Source of the DNA: Promethearchaeota archaeon
GTDB lineage: Archaea; Asgardarchaeota; Lokiarchaeia; Sigynarchaeales; SOKP01
Direction: 5' to 3'
Assembly: GCA_019894875.1 (NCBI GenBank)
Contig: JAGXNR010000002.1
Location: forward strand, 47,795-111,794
DNA length: 64,000 bases
Each line of letters opens with the position of its first letter. Within the stretch, counting starts at the first letter, position 1. Below the pieces are notes generated by a model. That model saw only the letters and a program-made list of their open reading frames with translations, did not search any database and was not told the DNA's origin. A program made the position numbers and the translations under genes. Below, in pieces: positions 34,459 to 43,747 of this stretch.

Positions 34459-34875
34459 ATGAAAAAATTAGATGAATTCCTAAAAAAAATACACGATTCC
34501 AAATCCCAAATCCCAGAGTATGCAAGTATCATAATTAAACCGGGTAAAAAAGTTTCAGATATTAAAATTAAGAAGGAAACTGAGAATATTTTAAAAGTGA
34601 TTGCTCATGAAGAAAATAAAACAGGCTGGTTTCTGCATTCTGTACATATTCCTTTAAAGAATTTAGGTTTGGCATATGATTCCAAAGATAAGGAAATAAT
34701 AGAATATCTATCTGAGCCTTTTAAAATTAAAAATAAATTAACAAAAGATTATGTAGAAAAGATATTAAGAAAATACATATCCATTTTACCAGAAAAGAAG
34801 AAACATTTTTTTAAAACTGAGCGTTTTAAGAAAAAGAAAGAATTTAAAACTGGGGCTCAATTGAAGGGATTTTAG
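34459..34875 (+). CDS. Hypothetical basic protein
   Basis: 138 residues, starting with K-K-L-D-E-F-L-K-K-I-H-D. The middle contains I-I-I-K-P-G-K-K-V-S-D-I-K and W-F-L-H-S-V-H-I-P-L, which could be a small alpha/beta domain. The last 35 residues are strongly basic (K-K-K-H-F-F-K-T-E-R-F-K-K-K-K-E) and might contact nucleic acid. No family is recognised. The ATG is plausible and its codon use matches the window. Confidence 0.5.
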   Translation: MKKLDEFLKKIHDSKSQIPEYASIIIKPGKKVSDIKIKKETENILKVIAHEENKTGWFLHSVHIPLKNLGLAYDSKDKEIIEYLSEPFKIKNKLTKDYVEKILRKYISILPEKKKHFFKTERFKKKKEFKTGAQLKGF

Positions 34876-34914
34876 CTTATAATCAATCATTTTCAATATG
34901 CATTAAATAATTTT

Positions 34915-35787
34915 CTAACTTCTTAACGGCATCCCATTAAAACTAATAATTTCTTTTGTTTCTGGCTTTCTTTCACGGTAAGGATTTTTTTTATCTTCGA
35001 TTTTTCTACCAAATGTTAGATAACCGGTATGACCTATCATTCTTACCTCAGGACGAGTAGCATTTTTTTTTACTTGAATTTTTCTCCTCATTAATTCATA
35101 GGTATTAATTTCAATAAAATTTAGTTCTCTTAACGCAAATGTTGTTTTCTTAACTTGTTCAATTGTAGGCGAAAAGGAAGCAATAGTTCCACTTTGTTTT
35201 AAATATATTGTTGCTTTCTTAATTGCATCCCAAGGCTCAGCAAGATCTAAAACTACTGTATCGACGTTAGTGTGATTTAAATCCTCGGTTATTATGTTTC
35301 CATACTTTATTGATACAAATTCTTGAAGTCTTGCTCTTTCTATATTCTTTTTTGCCCTTTTCAATGATTTCTCTCGAATATCGTAGGAGTAAATATGCCC
35401 CTGTGGACGAACATAGTTCCCTAAAATACATGTCAAAGCCCCAGATCCACATCCTGCTTCAATTACAATACTCCCTGGTTGGATTCCGGAGTAAAGTATA
35501 ATCATTCCGGCATCTTCGGGATATATGATTTGAGTCTTTCGAATCATATGTAGTACGTAATCGGAAAGTAAGGGTTTTAATATATAAAATTTATATCCTT
35601 GTGTTTTATAAGGTTTTGAGAAAATAACCGTCCCAAATTTTTGACCTATTATATCATCAAATTCAATAATTCCTTTATGAGTATGAAAAGTATCTCCAGA
35701 TTTCACAGAAAGGATCCATCTTCTCTTATCGTCAAGGACTAAAAAGATTAAATCATTTTCTTTTATAATTTCAGTGGTCATTTTCAC
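34915..35787 (-). CDS. trmI: tRNA (adenine-N1)-methyltransferase TrmI
   Basis: 290 residues. TrmI methylates A57/A58 in the tRNA T loop using SAM. The N-terminal beta domain precedes a Rossmann fold: I-E-A-G-C-G-S-G-A-L-T (motif I, about residues 108-118), Y-S-Y-D-I-R-E-K-S (motif II), V-V-L-D-L-A-E-P-W (motif IV) and S-F-S-P-T-I-E-Q-V. R-R-K-I-Q-V-K and R-P-E-V-R-M-I-G-H-T-G-Y are family-specific C-terminal signatures. Met1 or Met3 may be the start. It acts in the cytosol as a tetramer in known homologues. Confidence 0.92.
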   Translation of the reverse strand: MKMTTEIIKENDLIFLVLDDKRRWILSVKSGDTFHTHKGIIEFDDIIGQKFGTVIFSKPYKTQGYKFYILKPLLSDYVLHMIRKTQIIYPEDAGMIILYSGIQPGSIVIEAGCGSGALTCILGNYVRPQGHIYSYDIREKSLKRAKKNIERARLQEFVSIKYGNIITEDLNHTNVDTVVLDLAEPWDAIKKATIYLKQSGTIASFSPTIEQVKKTTFALRELNFIEINTYELMRRKIQVKKNATRPEVRMIGHTGYLTFGRKIEDKKNPYRERKPETKEIISFNGMPLRS

Positions 35788-35953
35788 AGTTGGTTTTTAC
35801 TATTGTTAAAGTATAAAAACCTTTAATTTTTTATCATTAGACTTTCTTTATTAATTGATTTGATTACAAAAAATATTTAAAACATACATTATTGCATTAT
35901 TTAAACTGTTTAAATAAATTCCTTTTTATAAATACATATTAAAGTATGAATTT

Positions 35954-36868
35954 ATGAGTAGAAATAATTCTAATAACTCCCAAAATTCTCGTACATCCTT
36001 TAGAGGACTCCAGATTTTGATCGAAGATTTGCGTCAGAAAAGAGATAATCTTAACCTTAAAACTAAAGATTTCATTAACGAGCTACAAGAGCTTGAAACG
36101 GAAATTAACAATAATTTAAAAGACGCGAAAGAAAAATATAAAAAGAAAAGGGATTACTGGAATGACAAGGTAAAACAACTAAAAGAAAAAAAAGTTGAAT
36201 ATAAAACACTTTTAGATAAATTATATGAAGAAAAAAAATCTGTTCAAAAAAAGAATAACTCATCAGTAAGTCCTATCTCTATTAAACAAGTAGAACGCCA
36301 AATTAGCAATTTAGAAAGAGCTATTGAAACCGAAAATCTTGAGATGACAGAAGAAAATGCGATTGTAGATAAAATTAAAGATCTAACCGAGTCAAAGCAA
36401 CAATTTTTAGCTGATCAACAAAATAGCGATTACTTCAAGATTGAAAGAAAAATAGAGATTGTTAAAATAAACCTAAATCGAATCTATGAACAATTAAACA
36501 AGTGGTCGAATAAATCTCAAGAAAATCACGAGAAAATGTTAGAGATTTTCAATAAAGTCGATGAATTAAGAGAGCAGAAAAGAAAAAGAGAAGAAGAACT
36601 CATAGAAAACAAAAAGGCCGCAGATCATTATCATGAACAATATTTACAGGTAATGAACCAAAGAAAGAAAGTTTCAAAAGGTAAAAAACCTTATAATTGG
36701 GATAATAAAACACCAGCAAAAGTTAGGCAAATTAAAAATAAGAATGAAATGATTGAAAAAATTAAAGAGAATAAATTAGCCGAAGCTATAGAAAAGCAAA
36801 AAGCTGGTAAAAAGTTAAATTTATTTGAAGCTCGATTAATTCTAGAAAAATCTTCAAGATCGTCTTGA
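35954..36868 (+). CDS. COG1340-type archaeal coiled-coil protein
   Basis: 304 residues, nearly all coiled coil. After a polar N/S-rich start (2-17), heptad patterns run from about residue 20 to 95 and from about 110 to 235. A linker around 97-107 includes S-S-V-S-P-I-S. The C-terminal part holds a K-K-P-Y-N-W-D motif and E-A-R-L-I-L-E-K, both seen in the conserved archaeal COG1340 family. The molecular role of COG1340 is not established. A TATA-like stretch lies upstream near 35920-35940, so the gene is probably on its own transcript. Confidence 0.75.
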   Translation: MSRNNSNNSQNSRTSFRGLQILIEDLRQKRDNLNLKTKDFINELQELETEINNNLKDAKEKYKKKRDYWNDKVKQLKEKKVEYKTLLDKLYEEKKSVQKKNNSSVSPISIKQVERQISNLERAIETENLEMTEENAIVDKIKDLTESKQQFLADQQNSDYFKIERKIEIVKINLNRIYEQLNKWSNKSQENHEKMLEIFNKVDELREQKRKREEELIENKKAADHYHEQYLQVMNQRKKVSKGKKPYNWDNKTPAKVRQIKNKNEMIEKIKENKLAEAIEKQKAGKKLNLFEARLILEKSSRSS

Positions 36869-37049
36869 AAATATTGAAACTTTGGATTTGAATGAATTGT
36901 TTTTACTCTTTTTAGAGTGTTCTTCATGAACGACTTATTCTAATAATAAATGTTATTCAAATCTTCAATACCTATGCCATAATATTTAAAAAAATTGAAG
37001 ATTTATTCTTTTATTAACGTCTAAAAATAAAGAAAAAGTTTGTCTAAAA

Positions 37050-38378
37050 ATGCAAAAAAAGATAGCTGAAATCAGAGAGCTAATGATCAAGCACCATGAA
37101 TGGTTTAAAGAATCAATTCCGTTAATAGCATCGGAGAATATAACTAGTCCCGCCGTTGATGAAGCTTGTTCGTGTGATTTTTCACATCGTTACGCAGAGG
37201 GGTGGTCTGGTCAGAGGGTGTATGCGGGTTGTTCATTTATTGACGAAATCGAGGATATTTGTATGGATCTTGCAAAAGAATATTATAAATGCATTCATGC
37301 TGACGTACGGCCTATTTCTGGAGTTGTTGCAAATTTAGTGATGTACAATGCTTTTACTTCAGATAATAATGGTAAAATCTGCTGTATGTCTATAATTAGA
37401 GGTGGACATATTTCGCATGGACCAAGATTTGCAAAAAGTGGGAGAGAGATTTTTGGGACTGCTGGAACAACAAGGGGAATTAATGTAGAATATCTAGCAT
37501 TTGATAACGATGAGATGAATCTAGATATTGACGCTTCTGCAAGAATAATAAGAGATTTTGAACCGGAACTAGTCTTATTTGGTGGCTCATTGTTTTTGTT
37601 CCCTCATCCTGTAAAAGAACTTGCTGATGTTGCGAAAGAAGTTGGAGCGAATATTGGTTATGATGCAGCACATGTAGCGGGATTAATTGGATCGGGATAT
37701 TTCCAGGATCCCTTAAGAGAAGGGGCAGATGTAATGACAATGAGCACTCATAAAACACTTCCTGGGCCACAACACGGAGCTCTTGTATCGAATAGAGAAG
37801 ATTTAATAGATAAACTAAGATCTTGTGCTTTCCCAGCTTTGCTTTCTAACCATCATCTTCACAATGTTGCTGGTTTAGCTATAGCTTTGGCAGAAATGCT
37901 AGAATATGGAAAGGAATATCATAAAAATGTAATTGAAAATGCACAGACCCTAGGACAGGCATTACACGATCAGGGTTTAAATGTTTTAATGGAACATAAG
38001 GGTTTTACGGAATCTCATCAAATTGTCGTCGATATCACTAACTTTCAAAGTTCCATTGGATTGGGCGGTGATATTGAAAAATTGTTAGAAAAAGCAAATA
38101 TTATCCTTAATCGCAACGGAATACCGGCCGATTTAGCGGCAGGTAGACATTATGAAAATCCCGGAGGTTTAAGAATCGGAACATCTGAAATTACGAGACT
38201 TGGCATGAAGAAAGATGATATGATCGATATAGCGGAATTTTTTAGGAAGTTGTTGATAGAGAAAAAAGATCCAAAAAAAGTAAAGAAGGAAGTTACTGAT
38301 TTTAAGAAGGAATTTCAAGAAATTCAATATTGCTTTCAGCCTTCTAATAAAGCATATGAATTTATGAGATTTTATTAA
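37050..38378 (+). CDS. glyA: Serine hydroxymethyltransferase
   Basis: 442 residues. SHMT interconverts serine plus tetrahydrofolate with glycine plus methylene-tetrahydrofolate using PLP. The signature around the PLP lysine is complete: T-M-S-T-H-K235-T-L-P-G-P-Q-H-G. Other marks are L-I-A-S-E-N-I-T-S-P near residue 26, H-R-Y-A-E-G, G-Y-D-A-A-H-V-A-G-L-I and R-I-G-T-S-E-I-T-R-L-G. Its product is the substrate of the MetF complex encoded at 17 kb, which supports folate as the one-carbon carrier. Length and the C-terminal extension match archaeal forms. Confidence 0.94.
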   Translation: MQKKIAEIRELMIKHHEWFKESIPLIASENITSPAVDEACSCDFSHRYAEGWSGQRVYAGCSFIDEIEDICMDLAKEYYKCIHADVRPISGVVANLVMYNAFTSDNNGKICCMSIIRGGHISHGPRFAKSGREIFGTAGTTRGINVEYLAFDNDEMNLDIDASARIIRDFEPELVLFGGSLFLFPHPVKELADVAKEVGANIGYDAAHVAGLIGSGYFQDPLREGADVMTMSTHKTLPGPQHGALVSNREDLIDKLRSCAFPALLSNHHLHNVAGLAIALAEMLEYGKEYHKNVIENAQTLGQALHDQGLNVLMEHKGFTESHQIVVDITNFQSSIGLGGDIEKLLEKANIILNRNGIPADLAAGRHYENPGGLRIGTSEITRLGMKKDDMIDIAEFFRKLLIEKKDPKKVKKEVTDFKKEFQEIQYCFQPSNKAYEFMRFY

Positions 38379-38535
38379 TTTTCATTATCCTTTCTTTTTA
38401 AGGCTTTAATTTTATACTGAAACACAATCCTTCTTCTTTGCTATAGATCCAATAAATAACAATAAAACTTATCTTGTATGACGAATTTAGGCTATCATTC
38501 ATATTTTGTGATCACTTAATTTATTCTGAAATATC

Positions 38536-39369
38536 ATGGATATTAAAGTTCTTGAATCAACTGAACAAAGGTTGGTGTTCGTCGTAGAGGATATCTCAAT
38601 CGAAATGGCAAATGCAATTAGAAGAATTATTTTATCTGAGATACCTGTTATGGCCGTAGATGAGGTTATTGTATTAAAGAATGATAGTCCTCTTTATGAT
38701 GAGATTATATCTCATAGACTTGGTATGATTCCTTTAACTACAGACTTGGATTCCTATAAACTGCCGCAGGATTGCGAATGTGGCGGATTTGGGTGTCCCC
38801 TTTGCCAAGTTTCACTTACTTGCGAAGTTATAAACACCACAAATGCCCCAATAGAGGTTTATTCGGGTGATTTAAAATCAAATGACCCAAAAATAATACC
38901 TGTTGATTCAAAAATACCTATAGTAAAAATAGATAAGAATAATCAATTGATCCTTGAAGCTTATGCATTTTTGGGTAAATCTAAAGAACACGTTAAATGG
39001 CAGGCAATTTCTAATATTTTCTATAGATTCTATCCTGAAATAGAATTTGATAGTAATAAATGCGCGAAGTGTTCAGATAAATGCATAGTGTCGAGAATGT
39101 GTCCCGAGAAATTATATGATTTCTCAGATGGGAAAGTACCTAAACTATTAGAAGATTATTGGAAAACCTGCACATTATGTAAATCATGTGAAATGGATTG
39201 TATTGAGGAAGCTGTAAAAATAAGATTTAAAGATAATACGTATATTTTTTCCATTGAAAGTGACGGTGTTTTACCATTTAATACAATTCTTCAAAAGACG
39301 TTTGAAATCTTTCTAGAAAAAATTAATGAGTTTGTGGAAAGACTTGAAGCTCTTGAGTTAGAATCGTGA
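38536..39369 (+). CDS. rpoD: DNA-directed RNA polymerase subunit D with two Fe-S motifs
   Basis: 277 residues. Subunit D is the archaeal counterpart of bacterial alpha and eukaryotic Rpb3, nucleating polymerase assembly with subunit L. The N-terminal dimerisation part has I-S-I-E-M-A-N-A-I-R-R-I-I-L-S-E-I-P-V-M-A-V. The inserted ferredoxin-like domain retains eight Cys: C-A-K-C-S-D-K-C with a fourth in R-M-C-P, then C-T-L-C-K-S-C-E-M-D-C. Two [4Fe-4S] clusters are expected, a state found in only some archaea. First gene of a transcript with rpl18e, rpl13 and rps9. Confidence 0.94.
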   Translation: MDIKVLESTEQRLVFVVEDISIEMANAIRRIILSEIPVMAVDEVIVLKNDSPLYDEIISHRLGMIPLTTDLDSYKLPQDCECGGFGCPLCQVSLTCEVINTTNAPIEVYSGDLKSNDPKIIPVDSKIPIVKIDKNNQLILEAYAFLGKSKEHVKWQAISNIFYRFYPEIEFDSNKCAKCSDKCIVSRMCPEKLYDFSDGKVPKLLEDYWKTCTLCKSCEMDCIEEAVKIRFKDNTYIFSIESDGVLPFNTILQKTFEIFLEKINEFVERLEALELES

Positions 39370-39436
39370 AATATCAAAAATTTATTATAACATTAAAAAT
39401 TTACAATATTAATTAGAGTAAGAGTAGTACGTCCTA

Positions 39437-39793
39437 ATGTCTCATAAAATCACAGGTCCAAGTAATTATTACGTGAGAAAATTAATTAGAGATTTGTGGA
39501 AAACCAAAATAAAGATATGGAGAAAAATCTCTAAAAAATTAAGTAGTCCTAGAAAAAATAAAGTTTCCCCAAATTTGTACCGAATTAACAAAAAAACTAA
39601 AGAAAACGATGTCATTGTAATACCTGGTAAAGTATTGGGAGTGGGGGAATTAAGTCATACTCTTACAATTGCTTGTTTAGAATGTTCAAATTCAGCAAGA
39701 AGAAAAATTGACTCTTCAGGAAGTAAGTTGATTTCTATTGAAGATTTATTACAACAAAACCCAAAAGGAAGCGGAGTAAAAATATTTTATTAA
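39437..39793 (+). CDS. rpl18e: 50S ribosomal protein L18e
   Basis: 118 residues. Large-subunit protein related to bacterial L15. Typical archaeal features are the basic N-terminus, W-K-T-K-I-K-I-W-R-K-I, V-I-V-I-P-G-K-V-L-G-V-G-E-L and I-A-C-L-E-C-S-N-S-A-R-R-K-I. It lies 67 bases after rpoD and 27 before rpl13, the conserved archaeal order. Confidence 0.93.
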   Translation: MSHKITGPSNYYVRKLIRDLWKTKIKIWRKISKKLSSPRKNKVSPNLYRINKKTKENDVIVIPGKVLGVGELSHTLTIACLECSNSARRKIDSSGSKLISIEDLLQQNPKGSGVKIFY

Positions 39794-39820
39794 ATTAAAT
39801 GAAAAGAGTGTGTTACATCC

Positions 39821-40294
39821 ATGGTGGTAGAATATAAATTAATTGATGCAACTAATAAGATTGTAGGACGATTTTGTAGTCAAATCGCAAAAAAAGCTTT
39901 ATTAGGGGAGTATATTGTTATAATTAATGCCAAGGATGCTATTATAAGTGGAACCAAGAGAAATATTCATGAAAAATACTTAATAAGATTAAACGTATCA
40001 ACTGCAACAAATCCTCTGAGAGGTCCGTTTCACGAAAGGAGACCTGATACATTCATGCGAAGAATTATAAAGCAGATGCTTCCAAGAAAGAAATTCCGCG
40101 GAAAAGAAGCCCTTAAAAGAGTACATGTATATGTTTCAGATATTCCTGAACGTTTTAAAATAAGATATCAAAAAATAGTCCCTATTGAAATTGATTATGC
40201 TGATAAACAACGTCTTTCTCATTACAATAGATATATAACTTTAGAAAATCTTTGTGTGCGTATAGGATGGAATAAAAAAGAAATCGAGGCGTAA
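39821..40294 (+). CDS. rpl13: 50S ribosomal protein L13
   Basis: 157 residues, homologue of bacterial RplM and eukaryotic L13a. Family marks: I-D-A-T-N-K-I-V-G-R near the start, I-V-I-I-N-A-K-D-A-I-I-S-G, R-G-P-F-H-E-R-R-P-D and M-L-P-R-K-K-F-R-G-K-E-A. The ATG at 39821 lies within CCATGG; the next Met is well inside the fold. Eight bases separate it from rps9. Confidence 0.94.
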   Translation: MVVEYKLIDATNKIVGRFCSQIAKKALLGEYIVIINAKDAIISGTKRNIHEKYLIRLNVSTATNPLRGPFHERRPDTFMRRIIKQMLPRKKFRGKEALKRVHVYVSDIPERFKIRYQKIVPIEIDYADKQRLSHYNRYITLENLCVRIGWNKKEIEA

Positions 40295-40301
40295 TAAAAT
40301 C

Positions 40302-40712
40302 ATGTCAATGAAAGTAGTACAAGCATCAGGTAAAAGAAAAAGTGCAATAGCCAGAGCGGTATTGAAACATCCCTCAAAAGGTCAAATTAAAGTTAACAGG
40401 GTTCCACTTCATCTCTATGAACCGGAAATAGCACGGTTGAGAATCCAAGAAGTCCTTGAAGTAGCGAATCATCCCAAACTAGAAAAGTGTGATATTTCCG
40501 TACGAGTTAAAGGCGGGGGTATAATGGGTCAAACTGATGCCGTTAGAATTGCAATTGCTAAATCAATTCAAAAATTTATAGGAACTAAGACAATTGAGCG
40601 AACATTTAGAGAATATGACGATTCTTTATTGAGTGGGGATTCTCGAAGAACTGAACCAAAGAAATTTGGTGGAAAAAAGGCTCGAGCTCGTAGACAGAAA
40701 AGCTTTAGATAA
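40302..40712 (+). CDS. rps9: 30S ribosomal protein S9
   Basis: 136 residues, homologue of RpsI/S16e. Marks: A-S-G-K-R-K-S-A-I-A-R-A near the start, I-S-V-R-V-K-G-G-G and Q-T-D-A-V-R-I-A-I-A. The tail R-R-T-E-P-K-K-F-G-G-K-K-A-R-A-R-R-Q-K ends in the S-F-R that reaches the decoding site. Met1 or Met3 may be used. In many archaea rpoN and rpoK follow; here the next gene is aroA on the other strand, 12 bases away. Confidence 0.94.
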   Translation: MSMKVVQASGKRKSAIARAVLKHPSKGQIKVNRVPLHLYEPEIARLRIQEVLEVANHPKLEKCDISVRVKGGGIMGQTDAVRIAIAKSIQKFIGTKTIERTFREYDDSLLSGDSRRTEPKKFGGKKARARRQKSFR

Positions 40713-40724
40713 TACTTATTTTAA

Positions 40725-42044
40725 TTAGAGAATCTTGATCTGAGCACCTAATTTTTCCAAATCATCGAAAAAAGATGGATATGAATCCCTTACAATATCA
40801 ATATTTCTAATTTTCGAACTTGAAATTGCATTTAATGCCGCAATTGTACATGCCATTGCAATCCTATGATCATCTTCATGGTTAAAAACTGCTCCTTTTA
40901 ATTTATCACAATGGTATATCGTCAATCTATCATCTTCTTCTGAAACATTTACACCCATTTTAGTTAACTCTCTTGCCATTGAAGAAATTCGATCACTTTC
41001 TTTAAGTCGGAGGTGTTTAGATTTATCAAAAAGAACGGTTTTTCCTTTTGCAAAAGCACCTACAACCGATAATATAGGAAATAGATCAGGGATATCGTTA
41101 CAATCAATTTCCATACCATTTAAAGGATGTGAAGATAAATCTCCGATTACAATTATCTGTTTCATAGCTTCATTAACTTCGATGTTTGCCCCCATTCTTT
41201 TTAAAATCTCGACTATTTTTTTATCCCCTTGGTGACTATTCATGCTCAGATTATTGATAATAATTTTTGAAGGGTCATTTGATAAAACTGCTGCCGCAAT
41301 AATAAATGCTGATGAAGAGAAATCTCCAGGAATGTCATAAGATTGAGCCCTATAATGTTGTTCATTTGTTATATAAAAATTCCCCTTTTCAAAATTTTCT
41401 CGTATATGAATTCCAAATGTGTTTAATACATCCAAGGTAATTTTTACATATGGGGTAGAAACTAATGGGGTAGTTAACTGAATTTCAATAAAGTCTTTAT
41501 CTTTACATGTTAACAGAGGGCAGACAACTAACAATGCAGTTATGAATTGAGAGCTAATATTTCCAGGGATTTTAACTTGATTACACAAAATCTTTTTGCG
41601 TTTAATCTTTACATTTTCCTCCGATAGAGCGTATTTTGCGCCCAAAATTTTTAAAGCATCGAGTAGTGGAATAATTGGTCTTTTTCGTTTTAAGAAGTCT
41701 CCCGTTAAAATAAGACCTCCCTTAATAAGAAGGCTTAAAGCACAAAAAATTCGAAGAGTCGTTCCAGAATTCCCACAGTCAAGAGGTTCCTTGGTGAAAT
41801 TGAATGATTCTTTATCTCGTTTAACGATATAAGAGTTATTGCTTGATTTTATTATTTTAACGCCTATAGCTCTTAAATTTTTAATGGTTATCTCAGCATC
41901 ACCTGTAGTTATTGGATTTTTAATAACAGAAATCCCTTCAGCGAGACTTGCAGCGATAAAGGCTCTATGTGAATAGCTTTTTGAACCTGATGCTATTATT
42001 TCACCCCTTAGGCTATTAATTAATGGGTATATTTCAGTATCCAT
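40725..42044 (-). CDS. aroA: 3-phosphoshikimate 1-carboxyvinyltransferase (EPSP synthase)
   Basis: 439 residues. Joins shikimate-3-phosphate with phosphoenolpyruvate in the shikimate pathway. Diagnostic motifs: G-S-K-S-Y-S-H-R-A-F (about 19-28), L-D-C-G-N-S-G-T-T-L-R, D-I-P-G-D-F-S-S-S-A-F, H-L-R-L-K-E-S-D-R-I and D-H-R-I-A-M-A-C. The two-domain inside-out barrel is complete. Divergent from aroC with a 71-base AT-rich gap, so the two consecutive pathway steps may share a control region. Confidence 0.94.
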   Translation of the reverse strand: MDTEIYPLINSLRGEIIASGSKSYSHRAFIAASLAEGISVIKNPITTGDAEITIKNLRAIGVKIIKSSNNSYIVKRDKESFNFTKEPLDCGNSGTTLRIFCALSLLIKGGLILTGDFLKRKRPIIPLLDALKILGAKYALSEENVKIKRKKILCNQVKIPGNISSQFITALLVVCPLLTCKDKDFIEIQLTTPLVSTPYVKITLDVLNTFGIHIRENFEKGNFYITNEQHYRAQSYDIPGDFSSSAFIIAAAVLSNDPSKIIINNLSMNSHQGDKKIVEILKRMGANIEVNEAMKQIIVIGDLSSHPLNGMEIDCNDIPDLFPILSVVGAFAKGKTVLFDKSKHLRLKESDRISSMARELTKMGVNVSEEDDRLTIYHCDKLKGAVFNHEDDHRIAMACTIAALNAISSSKIRNIDIVRDSYPSFFDDLEKLGAQIKIL

Positions 42045-42115
42045 TAAATAATAAATAGGAAAATAATAGATATAATATTAATTAAATAATATTGTTAAAT
42101 TAACATTTAATAGAT

Positions 42116-43237
42116 GTGATTCTTGTGGTTGATAATTCTTTAGGAACTCTTTTTAAAATAACATCTTTTGGGGAGAGTCATGGCGATCTAATAGGTATAA
42201 TTGTAGATGGCACTCCCGCAGGATTTGAGTTAAATTTAGAATTTATCCAGAAACAATTGGATATGAGAAAACCTGGTCAATCACATCTCTCAACATCTCG
42301 TAAAGAGGAAGATAAAATTAAAGTATTATCCGGAATCTTCAATAATAAATCCACCGGGTCACCAATTTGCTTGATTATTAAAAATAAGGATGTAAATTCT
42401 TCTGAATATGAAGAATTTAAAAACTACCTACGACCATCACATATAGATTATACTGCGTTAAAGAAATATGGAGGTTTCTCTGACTATCGTGGATCAGGAC
42501 GATTTTCCGGGAGAATTACTGCGGGATTTGTGATGGCTGGGGCAATCGCTAAACAGATATTACAAAAATTTAAGATAATGATATTTGCTTATACAAAAGG
42601 AGTAGGGGATGTTATTGATGAGAAAAGTTATGATAATATCAAGTTTGAGAATCTTTTAAAATTAAGGGAGAAATCTCTTGTTAGAGCTGTTAATAATGAA
42701 AAATCTAAATTAATGGAGCGTTTAGTAGAAGAGGTAAAAGCAGAAAAAGATTCGATTGGGGGGATAATTAGATGTATTATACGTGGGTTTCCTGTAGGGA
42801 AGGGTGGACCCATTTTTAATAGTCTTGAATCAAACATAAGCAAAGCAATTTTCTCAATTCCCGCAATAAAAGGAATAGAATTTGGGGCAGGATTTAGGGC
42901 TGCAAATATGAGAGGTTCGGAGCATAATGACCCGTGGATATTCGAAAAAGGTAAGATAAAAACAAGTAAAAATGATTCTGGAGGAATCATAGGTGGAATA
43001 TCAACGGGTATGCCTATTGAGTTTTCAGTTGTGGTAAAACCTCCTGCTTCTATTGGTCTTCCTCAAAAAACAGTAAATATTGAAACCATGGAAAATATTG
43101 AAATTGAATTTTCTGGTCGTCATGACCCGTGTATAGTTCCTAGAGTAATTTCAGTAGTTGAAGCAATAGTAGCAGTTGTCTTGCTTGATTGCTTATTAAT
43201 CGAAGGGTTTATTCCCAGAGTTTTTGAATTTAAATAA
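42116..43237 (+). CDS. aroC: Chorismate synthase
   Basis: 373 residues. Converts EPSP to chorismate with reduced FMN. Marks: N-S-L-G-T-L-F-K-I-T-S-F-G-E-S-H-G at the N-terminus, S-D-Y-R-G-S-G-R-F-S-G-R-I-T (usually S-G-R-E-T), the R-A-A-N-M-R-G-S-E-H-N-D loop and H-D-P-C-I-V-P-R. The GTG at 42116 is the likely start, since an overlapping ATG is followed at once by TGA. A second GTG three codons in would also work. The S-G-R-F-S-G-R variant is an archaeal-style change. Confidence 0.94.
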   Translation: MILVVDNSLGTLFKITSFGESHGDLIGIIVDGTPAGFELNLEFIQKQLDMRKPGQSHLSTSRKEEDKIKVLSGIFNNKSTGSPICLIIKNKDVNSSEYEEFKNYLRPSHIDYTALKKYGGFSDYRGSGRFSGRITAGFVMAGAIAKQILQKFKIMIFAYTKGVGDVIDEKSYDNIKFENLLKLREKSLVRAVNNEKSKLMERLVEEVKAEKDSIGGIIRCIIRGFPVGKGGPIFNSLESNISKAIFSIPAIKGIEFGAGFRAANMRGSEHNDPWIFEKGKIKTSKNDSGGIIGGISTGMPIEFSVVVKPPASIGLPQKTVNIETMENIEIEFSGRHDPCIVPRVISVVEAIVAVVLLDCLLIEGFIPRVFEFK

Positions 43238-43286
43238 AATTCATTATAAAAAAAAATAATCATTATATGAGGATTCGTAATTTATT

Positions 43287-43529
43287 ATGACAGGGTCGTT
43301 ACAAGAACAATTTATAAAAAAAGTTATTGGGATAATAGATAGATGGTCTTTTGAACAATGTGCTTTTTGTGATGATGGCACTATGGTTTCAATTGAGGGA
43401 ATGCTTGATTTTAGATGCACCAAATGTGGGGAAACCATGAATCCTATTAATTATCTAGGTGCATTAGCAAAAGTTGTTTATAGTTATAGAGAACAAGGAG
43501 AAAATCCTAAAGAATCAACAGGAGATTGA
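43287..43529 (+). CDS. Small zinc-ribbon protein
   Basis: 80 residues. C-A-F-C (near residue 25) and C-T-K-C (near 44), 16 residues apart, make a zinc-ribbon. It is flanked by helices with I-I-D-R-W-S-F-E-Q and Y-L-G-A-L-A-K-V-V-Y-S-Y. The function is unknown; such ribbons often bind nucleic acid or a protein partner. It follows aroC by 49 bases but has no metabolic link that can be seen. Confidence 0.55.
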   Translation: MTGSLQEQFIKKVIGIIDRWSFEQCAFCDDGTMVSIEGMLDFRCTKCGETMNPINYLGALAKVVYSYREQGENPKESTGD

Positions 43530-43747
43530 ATCGTTCGACATAAAATCTGTTATTATTACAAATGTGTTACGGTATCCTAATTCGTAATATATCTAACTGA
43601 TAAGGTTTTCAAAATGCTAGTTACAGCAATTAAGTTAGATACAGGGAGGACAGGTTGATATAAATTGTAAAAATTTTAGTTAAGTTATTAAAATTAAGAA
43701 CATAAACTATTAAATAGCTTAAACTAAATTTTAATAGGGAAGATGAG
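43530..43747. other. Intergenic gap, no gene seen
   Basis: 218 bases between two small plus-strand genes. It contains a GGGAGG sequence near 43643 followed only by a very short frame, and a TATA-like AATAGCTTAAAC stretch ahead of the next gene. I see no tRNA pattern or long hairpin. Confidence 0.3.

Noticed and set aside
40713..40724. Continuation of the ribosomal operon with rpoN or rpoK after rps9
   Set aside because: Only 12 bases lie before the convergent aroA stop; no such gene is present.
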